A stretch of 64,000 nucleotides of DNA from Elymus sibiricus (taxonomy: Eukaryota > Streptophyta > Magnoliopsida > Poales > Poaceae), in NCBI GenBank assembly GCA_039707655.1, contig CM077670.1:146176001-146240000 (forward strand). The letters run 5' to 3'. The first letter of the stretch is position 1. Every line of letters begins with the position of its first letter. The notes under the pieces were generated by a model, which had not been told where the DNA came from, searched no databases, and worked only from the letters and a program-made list of their open reading frames with translations. Of this stretch, positions 1-9,784 are shown one piece after another. The position numbers and the translations under genes were made by a program.

Positions 1-276
1 GTGTCCCTGTGGATGGAGTTTACCGCGCTATGTTCCGCTACGCCATAGACTACCCAGTAGTATCGAGGCCCTTCCATGTTCCATAAATAATGTGGATATT
101 GTTCTCAGCACCTGCGGTGCTTCTGGCCTCGCTATCGATGTAAATTATGAGCTTGTACTCGAGATCTTTTAATAAAGTTCAGTTCAGTTCTGTTCCAAGT
201 TGTTGTGTGTTTCCAGAGGACATGATCTCTGGGCTGGAAACACTGGTAAACCGGTTCTCTGAGCCGGGGTGCCACA
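1..276 (+). repeat. Element A 5' LTR, 3'-terminal part
   Basis: Near-identical to the last 276 bp of the 3' LTR at 9165-9440 and ending in GGGTGCCACA. It contains an AATAAA at 171-176, a possible polyadenylation signal placing the R/U5 part here. The upstream 3.2 kb of this LTR lies outside the window. Confidence 0.95.
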
Positions 277-281
277 ACGCT

Positions 282-296
282 TGGTATCAGAGCCAG
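282..296 (+). other. Element A primer binding site (initiator tRNA-Met type)
   Basis: TGGTATCAGAGCC lies 5 bp inside the LTR end and is the usual plant initiator-Met tRNA priming sequence. It primes minus-strand DNA synthesis in this class of element. Confidence 0.88.
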
Positions 297-456
297 GCTG
301 ACTGTAGGACACCCTAGTTAACCCTGCGCTAGAACCGCGAGTAGTTTAGAGTCTTGGTGTGTCTTTCTTGCTGCATCTGATTGTTGCATTTGATTGCTGC
401 ATTGCATGGCATGCATATAGTTCTTATTGTGGTAACCGCTGGTTTGATGAGTGTAG

Positions 457-1284
457 ATGGCACCAGTTCCGTACCACTACAATCATGAGCCGGCACCGTT
501 CACTTTTCCAGTACTGCTTCGGAACATCTGGCTTCGGCTGTATCCCAACGGCGAAGACCCAGTGTTCCAGGTGTTCCGAGAGAAGCTCGCTGGTTCAGTA
601 TTCGAGTATCGCGCGGAAGCCTTCCTCACTACGAGTTCGGATATCGGCAGCTACTCCAGCTCTTCCAAGGGCGGAACTGCTTCTACTCCGGAGTTGGCGA
701 TCCAGTTTGCTGCGATGGAGGCTCTCACTAACTTGCGCTTTCACGAGGTCGAGATGCAGAGTCATCCAGGTTTCTTTCACTACCCCACCGTGTCGACTAC
801 GACAGGGCGAGTCCTTTTCGCACCTGTTGATCCGGCGAGTGATCGTGCTACTGGTGTTTTATCTCATTATCTGCACGTCAGTTACTGTATGATCACTTCT
901 CTAGCCGAGGAGCTGACTTCTGCCCGCGAGGCACTTGCTGCTGTTGCGGCAGCACAGTCTCCTCCTCCCCCTCCGTTTTCACCTATATACACTCCACCCG
1001 CTCCACCTTCCGACACTCCTTCTAGTTCGTTCGGACCGCCAGGCTTTTCGTCTGGTAGCCGACGTGAGACCCCGTCAGAGTGGGCCTCACTCCTAGCTAC
1101 TGCAGCTGCTCCGATGCTACGGCGTCGTGCTTCTTCTCCTTCTGAGGGAGAACCTTCCCGTCAGTGTCGTCGTGTTTCCTTTGATCCGGAGGCCGAGGTG
1201 CACATCATCAGCTCAGATTCCGAGTCAGAGTCAGACGACGAGGAGTCTTCAGTGTACCAGTGTTCGTGCCACCGGCGTCACTAG
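457..1284 (+). CDS. Element A extra ORF upstream of gag, function unknown
   Basis: An uninterrupted ATG-to-stop frame of 275 residues between the primer binding site and gag, on the same strand but separate from gag-pol. The N-terminal half (about residues 1-150) looks globular. A stretch near residues 45-95 has a strand-like part followed by a helix rich in A/L (AIQFAAMEALTNLR), which loosely recalls the end of a double-stranded RNA-binding fold; that is only a pattern impression. Residues 160-200 are Pro/Ser rich. The C-terminus has a basic patch followed by an acidic Ser/Asp/Glu run. No zinc knuckle, protease or membrane segment is visible. Extra ORFs are known in several plant Ty3/gypsy lineages. 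Being open while gag carries stops suggests recent constraint, or chance. Confidence 0.6.
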   Translation: MAPVPYHYNHEPAPFTFPVLLRNIWLRLYPNGEDPVFQVFREKLAGSVFEYRAEAFLTTSSDIGSYSSSSKGGTASTPELAIQFAAMEALTNLRFHEVEMQSHPGFFHYPTVSTTTGRVLFAPVDPASDRATGVLSHYLHVSYCMITSLAEELTSAREALAAVAAAQSPPPPPFSPIYTPPAPPSDTPSSSFGPPGFSSGSRRETPSEWASLLATAAAPMLRRRASSPSEGEPSRQCRRVSFDPEAEVHIISSDSESESDDEESSVYQCSCHRRH

Positions 1285-1514
1285 AGCGGAGGCTTGAGTT
1301 TCAGTGCTTGCATCATAGCATCCCTGCATATGTCAACTGCCGTCTGAGCAGTCTAGTCATGATCATTCCCCTACTAGCTTGTCATGTATGATGTTGGGTT
1401 GCCTTGTATAATTATGTTGCTTTATTCGCTCTTTTTATTTGGCTTTTTTCTGGTGTCATACTACCCTGCTTTTCCTCATTGATTCGGTATTTTGCAATGG
1501 GAACAAAATTTAGG

Positions 1515-2309
1515 ATGAAGGGGTGTAGTACTCAGGGCGGCGATGGAACTCCCATTCGTCGATCCGCCAGATAAGAAGGACAGCCACCAGAAGATTTGCC
1601 ACCTCCACCCCCACAGACACCAACCACTGATCAGATTATGAGAATGTTCGAAGAGAAAAGAAACCAAGATCTTATGGAATTTCTGAAGAGCATGCAGACT
1701 ATGGTGGGTCAGAACAACCATAATGGTACGCACTCTAAGCTGTCTGATTTTCAACGGACAAAGCCACCCAGTTTTGGTCAAGCTGTGGATCCGATGGAAG
1801 CTGATGACTGGCTGAGGACTATGGAAAAGAAATTGGACATAGCCCGCTATGATGAGGCAGATAAGGTTCCTTTCGTCATTCACTACCTAGAGGGACCAGC
1901 AGCTATATGGTGGGACAATACCAAAATGTTATGGCCTTCTGGAGAGGATATTTCATGGGAAAAATTCAAAGAGGTATTCCGCAAGTATCATATTCCTACT
2001 GGCATAATGAAGGTGAAGCAAAGGGAATTTCTGGCCCTTACTCAAGGGAATATGTCAGTGGGTGAGTATCTGAACAAGTTCAATAATCTGGCACGGTACT
2101 CCACCCACGACGTGTCCACCGAAGAAAGGAAGATTGACCGATTCCTCGGAGGGCTGAATCATACCCTCCGCTGTCAGCTTTGTATGCTGGATTTTCCTGA
2201 CTTCTAGACTCTGGTAAACGAGGCCTTCATAGCTGAACGAGAGCATAAGTCAGGATATAATGATCACAAGCGGAAGTTTGAACCCAAGAAGGACAACCGT
2301 GAGCAGTTT
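1515..2309 (+). pseudogene. gag: Element A gag, broken by two in-frame stops
   Basis: The ATG at 1515 opens a frame shared with pol. It hits TAA at 1572-1574 and TAG at 2205-2207 but is otherwise open. Residues encoded from 1596 match the plant gypsy capsid (Retrotrans_gag): a Trp-rich core around 1890-1960 and the GEYLNKFNNLARY region around 2060-2100, a hallmark of this family. The CCHC zinc knuckle follows in the same frame at about 2454-2495 ([14 protein letters not shown]). Capsid and nucleocapsid would assemble virus-like particles and package RNA. Both stops can be explained by C-to-T change from glutamine codons. The alternative, that 2205 is a readthrough stop, is not typical of this lineage. 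Confidence 0.85.
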
Positions 2310-5300
2310 GTGCAGAAGCCACGTATTTGGCAACCAAGTTCATCTGAATACAAGCCTGCCTGGAATAATGGCAACAACAACAACAAGCTTGTCAGCCAGG
2401 ATAAGACCTTCGGCAAACAGCCAGTGCTGGAGGACTGCCGCCGCAACAACACATGCTTCACTTGTGGCCAGAGCGGGCACTACTCCAAGCAATGCCCCGC
2501 AAGAAATGGGAAGCCACCATCCGACTTCAAGCCACAAGTCAACAGTGTTGGACGCCGCCCCAATCCGAACTTCTATCGCGGCCAAGTCCATCATATCTCC
2601 GCTGAGGAAGCCCGCGAAGCACCAGATGTGGTCCTTGGTATGTTTTCTGTTAACAACATACCTGCAATAATTTTATTTGACTCTGGGGCCTCTCATTCGT
2701 TTATTTCGCGGAGTTTTGCCACCTTGCACAAATTTTCTCCTTCTCTTTTGGACAAAATCATGGTGGTACAATCCCCTAGCTCCATGCTCAGAACAAATGT
2801 GGTATACAAGAATCTGGAAATTCTGATACATGATGTGAAGTTTCCAGCTACTCATGTTGCCATTGAATCCCCTGGACTGGATATAATACTGGGAATGGAT
2901 TGGTTGGTACCACACCAGGTGTGTATCAACTGTGCCACCAGGAAGGTGACACTGGTTAACCCGGCAAGCCAAACAGTGCAATTCACTGCTAGCAGAGTGA
3001 TGACAAAGAAAGGAATGGCATTCAAAGCCACAACTACAGACATAAGTCTGATTCCGGTAGTCAGCGAATTTCCGGACGTATTTCCAGAAGAGATACCGGG
3101 AATGCCACCTGATCGGGAACTAGAATTTGCTATTGAGGTTGTTATCAGAACTGCTCCAATCTACAAGAAGTACTACCGCATGCCTTCCCCAGAGCTGGTG
3201 GAATTGAAGAAACTGTTGGATGAATTATTGCAAAAAGGGTATATTCGTCCAAGCACTTCACCGTGGGGATCACCCGTGCTGTTTGTCAAGAAGAAGGATG
3301 GCAGCCTACGAATGTGCGTAGACTATCGCCAATTAAATGAGGTCACCATCAAAAACAAATACCCGCTCCCCCGCATTGATGACTTGTTCGACCAGTTGAA
3401 CGGAGCCCGGGTATTCTCCAAGATTGACCTCCGAACGGGGTATCATCAGCTAAAGATCAGAAAAGAGGATATCCCCAAGACAGCCTTTACTACCAGATAT
3501 GGTCTGTATGAATTTACAGTCATGTCATTTGGGATGACAAATGCTCCAGCATATTTCATGAGCATGATGAATAAAGTCTTCATGGATTTTCTGGACAAAT
3601 TTGTGGTAGTATTCATCGATGATATTCTCATCTACTCCAGAGATCAAGAGGAGCACACGCAACATCTCCGTACTGTCCTGGAAAGACTAAGGACCCATTG
3701 CTTGTCTGCCAAATTCAGCAAGTGCGAATTTTGGCTAAGAGAGGTGGGATTTCTGGGACATATTCTGTCAGAACAAGGTGTGGCTGTCGACCCCAGCAAA
3801 GTGACTGCTGTATTAAACTGGAAGACCCCAGCCACGGTAACTGAAGTCCGTAGCTTTCTGGGATTGGAAGGCTACTACCGTCGCTTCATCGAAGGCTTCT
3901 CAAAAATAGCCAAGCCACTGACAGAATTGCTGAAGAAGAACCACAAATTTGCCTGGATAGAAGAACGTGACAGCAGTTTCATGGAGCTAAAGACGAGGCT
4001 AACCACCGCCCCTGTCTTAGTTCTTCCAGACATTCACAAGAGTTTCGACATATATTATGATGCTTCCAGGCGTGGAATCGGCTGCGTTTTAATGCAAGAG
4101 GGAAAGGTTGTAGCCTATGCATCCAGACAGCTACGACCTCATGAAGAGAACTATCCCACTCATGATTTGGAACTGGCAGCCGTGATTCATGCATTGAAGA
4201 TTTGGTGGCATTATCTCATTGGGCAGCGATGTGAAATATACACAGACCACAAGAGTCTTAAGTATATTTTCACTCAGCCTGATCTCAATCTCAGGCAGAG
4301 AAGATGGCTTGAATTGGTCAAGGATTATGACCTTGGGATAAATTATCATCCAGGAAAAGCCAATGTGGTCGCCGATGCCCTCAGTAGAAAGCAAGGTACC
4401 CTCAATGCACTCATGGAGGGAATGCATCCGAGGCTGCGAGAAGAGTTTGCCAAGCTGAATATGGTGTTATGCGGCCCAGTCAGCCCGGATACAATGGAAA
4501 TTACTCCGACACTTATGGAAGAAATAAAGGCAGCTCAAAACTCAGACCAAGAAATACAAGAGACCAGAGAGCGCATTCCGCTAGGAAAGGCCAAGTCCTT
4601 TCGAATTGATGACCAGGACACTGTGTGGTTTGAGAACCGAATATGTGTGCCTGATCAAGACAGCTTGAGACAACAAATACTCAGAGAGGCACATGAATCT
4701 GCATATTCTATCCATCCGGGAGGAACAAAAATGTACCAGGACTTGCGAGAAACCTTTTGGTGGCCAGGCATGAAAAGAGACATAGCATACTATGTCGCAT
4801 GTTGTGACATCTGCAACAGAGTCAAGGCTGAACATCAGAAACCCGCTGGGCTACTGCAACCATTACCAGTTCCCCAGTGGAAATGGGATGACATATGCAT
4901 GGACTTCATTGTCGGACTACCCAAGTCCACAAGAGGCCATGATGCTATCTGGGTCATCGTGGATATACTTACGAAAGTGGCTCACTTCCTTCCGGTAAAG
5001 ACCACTTTCAACGCGAATCAGCTCGCACATCTCTACATGTCCCGGATAGTCAGCCTTCATGGAGTACCCAAGTCTATCACATCAGATAGAGGCTCCCTAT
5101 TTACCTCAGCATTTTGGCTGCAACTGCATCAAGCCCTGGGAACTGTGCTAAGGCATAGTACGGCATATCACCCACAGACAGATGGACAGACCGAACGCGT
5201 GAATCAGATAGTGGAAGATATGCTTCGATCCTGTGCTCTCGCCCATGGACCCAAATGGGAGGATAGTCTACCTTATGCAGAATTCTCCTACAATAACAGT

Positions 5301-6059
5301 TATCAGTCAAGTCTCAAGATGTCACCGTTCGAGGCTTTGTACGGACGGAAATGCCGCACTCCTCTAAATTGGTCTCAGACAGGAGACAGCCGTATCTTCG
5401 GCACCGATTTGATGCTCGAGGCTGAGAAACAAGTCAAGGATATTCAGGAGCGTCTTCGAGCGGCCAAGTCCCATCAAAAGAGTTACTATGACCCGAAGCA
5501 TCGGGAAGTAACTTTTGAGCCCGAAGAATATGCCTATCTCCGAGTAACCCCCATGAAAGGAATAAAAAGGTTTCACACCCGGGGAAAGCTTGCACCGAGG
5601 TATATCGGACCCTTTCCAGTCATGGCTAGAAGAGGCAGAGTGGCATACCAGCTAGAGTTACCACCAAAGTTGGCAGACGTTCACGATGTCTTTCATATAT
5701 CACAATTGAGAAAGTGCATTGCACCTCCGATCAAACAGGCAGATATGAGTGAGCTAGAATTGACCGAAGATCTGACATACGAGGAAAGACCTGTCAGAAT
5801 ATTGGATGAGATGGAAAGGACTACCAGGAGTAAGACAATTAAGTTTTACAAGGTACTATGGGATCATCATACTGAGGAAGAAGCTACCTGGGAAAGAGAG
5901 GATTTTCTGAGATCAGCCTATCCACACTTGTTCCCTGAGCAACCGAATCTCGAGGACGAGATTCATCCTAAGGGGGGTAGGTTTGTGACACCCTGGTTTT
6001 TGGCAACTTTTTCTTTTCGAAATCTTTCTGGCTTTATTTGCAATCTGGTTGGATTTTGA
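2310..6059 (+). CDS. pol: Element A pol: zinc knuckle, protease, RT, RNase H, integrase, chromodomain
   Basis: A single open frame of 1249 codons continuing the gag frame past the stop at 2205. Domains in order: CCHC knuckle near residues 49-62; aspartic protease with DSGAS at residue 124; reverse transcriptase with the catalytic FIDD at residues 435-438; RNase H near 620-720; integrase zinc finger (HHCC) near 790-840; integrase core D865, D926 and E962, the last two separated by the canonical 35 residues; chromodomain near 1150-1210. All catalytic residues I checked are present. The frame runs through the polypurine tract and 76 bp into the 3' LTR before stopping. The chromodomain is thought to steer integration to chromatin. 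The protein could not be made as a Gag-Pol fusion because of the gag stops. Confidence 0.93.
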   Translation: MQKPRIWQPSSSEYKPAWNNGNNNNKLVSQDKTFGKQPVLEDCRRNNTCFTCGQSGHYSKQCPARNGKPPSDFKPQVNSVGRRPNPNFYRGQVHHISAEEAREAPDVVLGMFSVNNIPAIILFDSGASHSFISRSFATLHKFSPSLLDKIMVVQSPSSMLRTNVVYKNLEILIHDVKFPATHVAIESPGLDIILGMDWLVPHQVCINCATRKVTLVNPASQTVQFTASRVMTKKGMAFKATTTDISLIPVVSEFPDVFPEEIPGMPPDRELEFAIEVVIRTAPIYKKYYRMPSPELVELKKLLDELLQKGYIRPSTSPWGSPVLFVKKKDGSLRMCVDYRQLNEVTIKNKYPLPRIDDLFDQLNGARVFSKIDLRTGYHQLKIRKEDIPKTAFTTRYGLYEFTVMSFGMTNAPAYFMSMMNKVFMDFLDKFVVVFIDDILIYSRDQEEHTQHLRTVLERLRTHCLSAKFSKCEFWLREVGFLGHILSEQGVAVDPSKVTAVLNWKTPATVTEVRSFLGLEGYYRRFIEGFSKIAKPLTELLKKNHKFAWIEERDSSFMELKTRLTTAPVLVLPDIHKSFDIYYDASRRGIGCVLMQEGKVVAYASRQLRPHEENYPTHDLELAAVIHALKIWWHYLIGQRCEIYTDHKSLKYIFTQPDLNLRQRRWLELVKDYDLGINYHPGKANVVADALSRKQGTLNALMEGMHPRLREEFAKLNMVLCGPVSPDTMEITPTLMEEIKAAQNSDQEIQETRERIPLGKAKSFRIDDQDTVWFENRICVPDQDSLRQQILREAHESAYSIHPGGTKMYQDLRETFWWPGMKRDIAYYVACCDICNRVKAEHQKPAGLLQPLPVPQWKWDDICMDFIVGLPKSTRGHDAIWVIVDILTKVAHFLPVKTTFNANQLAHLYMSRIVSLHGVPKSITSDRGSLFTSAFWLQLHQALGTVLRHSTAYHPQTDGQTERVNQIVEDMLRSCALAHGPKWEDSLPYAEFSYNNSYQSSLKMSPFEALYGRKCRTPLNWSQTGDSRIFGTDLMLEAEKQVKDIQERLRAAKSHQKSYYDPKHREVTFEPEEYAYLRVTPMKGIKRFHTRGKLAPRYIGPFPVMARRGRVAYQLELPPKLADVHDVFHISQLRKCIAPPIKQADMSELELTEDLTYEERPVRILDEMERTTRSKTIKFYKVLWDHHTEEEATWEREDFLRSAYPHLFPEQPNLEDEIHPKGGRFVTPWFLATFSFRNLSGFICNLVGF
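5971..5983 (+). other. Element A polypurine tract
   Basis: AGGGGGGTAGG immediately precedes the TGTGACACCC LTR start and fits the plus-strand primer site. Confidence 0.75.
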
Positions 6060-7355
6060 ACCTTTTCAGTTGACTTTGGACTTATGAATTCCTCTCAGTG
6101 ATGCAAAGCCCTCAGCATCTTGCCAAATCTTGCCACTCACCATCTGGATCAATTTCCAATTCTTTATCTCTCTCAAATATTCATTTTCTTCCCTTGGGAA
6201 AATCTGTCATCACTATGGGTTACACATCAACCTATAGTTCTGCTGATTAGAAAAATCCCAAATTAATCCCAGACCTTATTGTCATCATCTACTCCCACAA
6301 TCTCCAAAAACATCTCATGGTCCAGTACAAAGTTTATTCCAGAAAACTCCATTTGCTCTCTGGACAGTACTGGCCATTTGTGAAGGAGCTCATATTTTCC
6401 CTACTCAATTAATTCAGAGAAAATTTCCTGAGATAATAGGGAACCTATCTTTCCACTATATCCAAAAATATCATCTTGTCCAGTACAAATTTTCACCACT
6501 AATATTCTGCCAAGTTTCTGTTCAGTTGGAACCTCTGTGAAGGAAGTACCAGCTAGAGGTTTCCAATTGAGCTGAAATTTTTATGGCATCTTCTCCTCAC
6601 CAAATAACCCTGCCACACCAAATTTCAGCCCCAGGAGATCAACCAGTTGAGTGCATCAAGCTCATCCCTCTTCTGGTCCAGTAGCAGCCCTTGTACATGA
6701 ACTATATCCAAATCTTGACCAAATCTTCTCAAACTTGGTCAGATTGGAGTCCTTCCAACATAGATCACCCCAGACATCTCCTTTGGCTCCATCCCCAGCT
6801 CATGTCTCATCTAGATCCCTCGCAATTTCTCTGGCAGAAACTGTAGCTGAAGCTACACTTCACCTCAGAGTGAATCTAGTCGAACTAGAGGCATAGAGAG
6901 GCTAAGTGATCGAAGGAGAAGCTGCTAGACATGGTGCGCTGGATTGGACGGCTTGCAGACACCAATGCCCATGGTGAGCACGGGACTGGCATGCCAAATC
7001 GCGTGCTCTGCACCTCGCCCGCCTCTGATGCGTCGCGTCCGGCTGCCTCGCGCCGCAGCAGCTTGTCTCCGTGCGCTGACATCTTCTCCTGCATCCACCT
7101 GGCCGTCCTGGAGCTTGGCCCTCGCCGGAATCGCCCTCGCCGGCCGCCACGCACCCGGGCCCTGTGCCGCCCGTGGCTGCACTGTGGCGTGCGGCGCGTC
7201 GTCTTCCTCCCGCTACCCGCCACTGCATGCCTTAACTCCCCTGCTAGCTCCCGTCTCATCGCCCGCAACCGGCCAGCCAGCGAGGCGTCCTCGCGCCGGC
7301 GACGTGGCCCGAATCCCGGCCATTCCAGAGAGCTCGCCCGAGCTCCTCCCCCTCC

Positions 7356-7363
7356 TATAAATA
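7356..7363 (+). promoter_or_regulatory. Candidate TATA box in element A LTR
   Basis: TATAAATA lies in a GC-rich setting and is followed by a C/T-rich leader (7364-7430), the usual arrangement of a grass core promoter. Transcription would start near 7390, which would put the U3/R border there. Confidence 0.55.
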
Positions 7364-7691
7364 CCCCTCCCCAGCCTCTCCCGAGCTCATCAACCCACTC
7401 CTCCTCCTCCCAATCGTCCTCCCCGAGCCCGAGCCACGGCCGAGAGGCCCTCTGGCCTCGAACCTCGCCGGAGATCCGCCGCCACCCGAGCCCTGCCTCT
7501 CCGCCGATTCACTCCTCCCCGAGCCCCACCGACTCCTCCATCGAGCTCAACTCAACCCACTGATCACGCCCAAGCCCTTGCCCGGTCGAATTGCTGCCGG
7601 AGTCGCCGTCTCCGACGACATCCGAGCGCCGCTGCCGCCGGAGAAGAAGGGGACGACGCCGTCCGGCCACCGTTCGCCAAGCCACTGGTAC

Positions 7692-9149
7692 ATGATGGTT
7701 TGTCTCCGAGCGCTCGTTCCATTCCGCTACTCACCGGACCTCGCCGCCGTCTGTGTCGCCGGCGAGCGTCGCCGGAGCTCCGCTCCTTCTCTGTTCCCCT
7801 CCTCCCCCTGTTTAAACCTGACCGCGGGGCCCGCACGTCAGCGACTCACTCGCGCGCGCCAAAGCGGTAAGTGGAGGTGCCCGGGCAAAATACGCCTTCG
7901 ACGTGGCCCGCTGTGGATTTTCTGATTTTCTAATTAAATTCTAGATTTTGACCAGAACTTTGACCGTTCATAACTTTTAAACCATAAGTCCAAATCAATT
8001 GATTCTTTTTTGCATCTGGTTTGTCTTGAGCTCCTCTATTTGCTTGCCAAATTTGGTATTTTTCCCATGTTCACAGAATTTCTGGTGCTCAAAACAGTAG
8101 TATGTGACATTTTCAATTGCTTTTTAAAATTATTTTCAGAAGGAAATAACTTTGGATTTGAAGCCCAGGAGTTTGTGGACAACCCAACAGAGCAAGGCAA
8201 GCCATGTCATCCATTGCATGAAGCATTTCAATAGTGTTGGTTATTTCATTGAATTTTATGCATTATTTTAATATGTGCTAAATTCCTATTAAATTATTTA
8301 ATTGCTTAGCTACTGCTATATTAAATTATTCCTGATAAATATCCATACTGGTTAAATGCTTGGCTATATTAACCTTAGTTGGTTGATCAAGAGCCACCTA
8401 CCCGGACTTTTCCGTGCAACCACATTTGCCGGTATGGGACGGCCTTGACTTGGTCTGGCTTTGTGCTCTTTTATCGGTACCACCAAACTAGGGAGGGTTA
8501 TGCGTGCGTGCTGCCCTGATCAGGTAGACGACGATAATCCTGTGAGCCCAGTTGAGTTATTTTGCCGGCGTCCCCGTTTGGGACAGTTTGTTTGGCCATG
8601 ACGGTGGCAGGTGTCACGAGGTGACACAGGGGCCACCCAGGACATGACCCTGGGAGGGTATGATTGTGGGTGGTACGATAGAGGGGTCACGGGTCAGGCA
8701 GGTTTCGTTGGAGCACCACCGGTCCACCCGAATGGGATCACGAGGCCAGGTACTCCATGGTGTGGGTAAAGTGCGCAACCTCTGCAGAGTGTTAAAACCT
8801 ATTCGAATAGCCGCGTCCACGGTATTGGACAGTCCGTTTAGGCCTCTCTAGGATGATCAACCGTAATGATAATAATGATGGAAGAACCTGTCTTATGTCC
8901 GGAAGTGCTCTGTGGCTTGTGAGCATTCCGAGGGTTGTGAGACAACCCAGATGAGAGTAAGTTGGTACTGGGTACCAGTAAGTGAGCAATTTAATCTGTT
9001 AACCTGTTAATTACCATGCTATTGTTTTGCCGCATTGTTTTGGTTGCCATGAGCTTGCGAGTACATTCCAAGTACTCACCTGGCGTATCATGCCAGATGC
9101 AGGAGAAGCCGAGGACGGAGGTCCCGAAGGTTCGTGCTACGTTAACTAG
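7692..9149 (+). CDS. Possible three-exon small ORF inside element A LTR
   Basis: Proposed exons: 7692-7866, 8140-8196 and 9097-9149. The joined frame starts at ATG, stays open for 94 codons and ends at TAG 9147-9149. Splice signals: a strong donor GTAAGT after 7866; acceptor TTTTCAG before 8140; donor AG/GCAAGC after 8196 (GC-AG type); acceptor CCAG before 9097. All junctions are phase 1. The first exon is GC-rich and downstream of the TATA box; the last two encode a short acidic tail. Element B has a similar pair of exons in its LTR, with the same phase and the same GCAAGC donor. This is inferred from sequence alone; chance agreement is possible. Confidence 0.3.
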
Positions 9150-9334
9150 GCCGTGTCCACAGCAGTGTCCCTGTGGATGGAGTTTCCCGTGCTATGTTCC
9201 GCTACGCCGTATACTACCCAGTAGTATCGAGGCCTTGCCATGTTCCATAAATAATGTGGATATTGTTCTCAGCACCTGCGGTGCTTCTGGCCTCGCTATC
9301 GATGTAAATTATGAGCTTGTACTCGAGATCTTTT

Positions 9335-9340
9335 AATAAA
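9335..9340 (+). promoter_or_regulatory. Candidate polyadenylation signal in element A 3' LTR
   Basis: AATAAA at the same offset as 171-176 in the 5' copy, 100 bp before the LTR end. Confidence 0.5.
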
Positions 9341-9452
9341 GTTCAGTTTAGTTCTGTTCCAAGTTGTTGTGTGTTTCCAGAGGACATGATCTCTGGGCTG
9401 GAAACACTGGTAAACCGGTTCTCTGAGCCGGGGTGCCACATCGCATTCATTC

Positions 9453-9779
9453 ATGTCAGAAGCATTTGCATTATCACATGACATTGCATTTGAAAAGATG
9501 AACCTACCAATAGTTGTCCGTACCCCTAGAGGTCATTGTCACACCTCTATGATGGCTCACAATGTCCCTGTTGACATCGAAGGAATTGAATTCCTTGTTT
9601 CACCCATCATCTTGAAATCTTCCACAATAGACCTCATTCTGGGAATGGATTGGTTGAAAGCTCACATTGCTTCGATCAATTGTGCCACTAAAGTCGTCCA
9701 ACTCCTTCACCCCTCTGACGAGATAGTGAACTACACCGCCCGAATTACCCGAATGCCGAAGCTCAGATATATGCTCTGA
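9453..9779 (+). pseudogene. Element B aspartic protease, C-terminal part
   Basis: The frame encodes the second half of a gypsy protease, ending in the ILGMDWL region (about 9640-9660) typical of chromoviruses. The catalytic Asp half is missing because element A interrupts it at 9440. Near 9750 the frame shifts by one base relative to RT; the frame from about 9752 continues directly into the RT linker, so a single-base loss is the simplest explanation. Confidence 0.85.
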
Positions 9780-9784
9780 ATGCT

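Larger units (their letters stand above)
1..9440 (+). mobile_element. Element A: Tekay/Del-type Ty3/gypsy chromovirus, 5' end outside window
   Basis: Seen: an LTR end (1-276), a primer binding site, an extra ORF, gag, pol with chromodomain, a polypurine tract and a complete 3' LTR (5984-9440). Positions 1-276 align without gaps to 9165-9440, with about 7 mismatches counted by hand (2.5%). LTR termini are TGTGACACCC and GGGTGCCACA, an imperfect inverted pair. The sequence changes abruptly at 9441 into the protease of another gypsy element, so A is nested in B. The 5 bp after the 3' LTR are TCGCA; the matching duplication would lie left of the window. The long LTR and the C-terminal chromodomain fit the Tekay/Del lineage. 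The published family name is not assigned. Confidence 0.93.
5984..9440 (+). repeat. Element A 3' LTR, complete, 3457 bp
   Basis: Starts TGTGACACCC, ends GGGTGCCACA. Layout: an AT-rich first kilobase; a GC-rich block at 6930-7920 with a TATA box at 7356; a second AT-rich stretch; then the terminal part shared with 1-276. The GC-rich block gives long open frames on both strands that are composition artefacts. A hairpin (GAGTAC/GTACTC, 9059-9077) and a TTCGAATAGCC motif near 8803 have counterparts in the LTR of element B. Confidence 0.94.

Noticed and set aside
6885..7925. Several 85-210 codon frames on both strands in the GC-rich part of the element A LTR
   Set aside because: Overlapping frames on both strands with Arg/Ala/Pro/Ser bias are expected from GC-rich sequence; no domain seen. 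Only the small spliced frame was kept, at low confidence.
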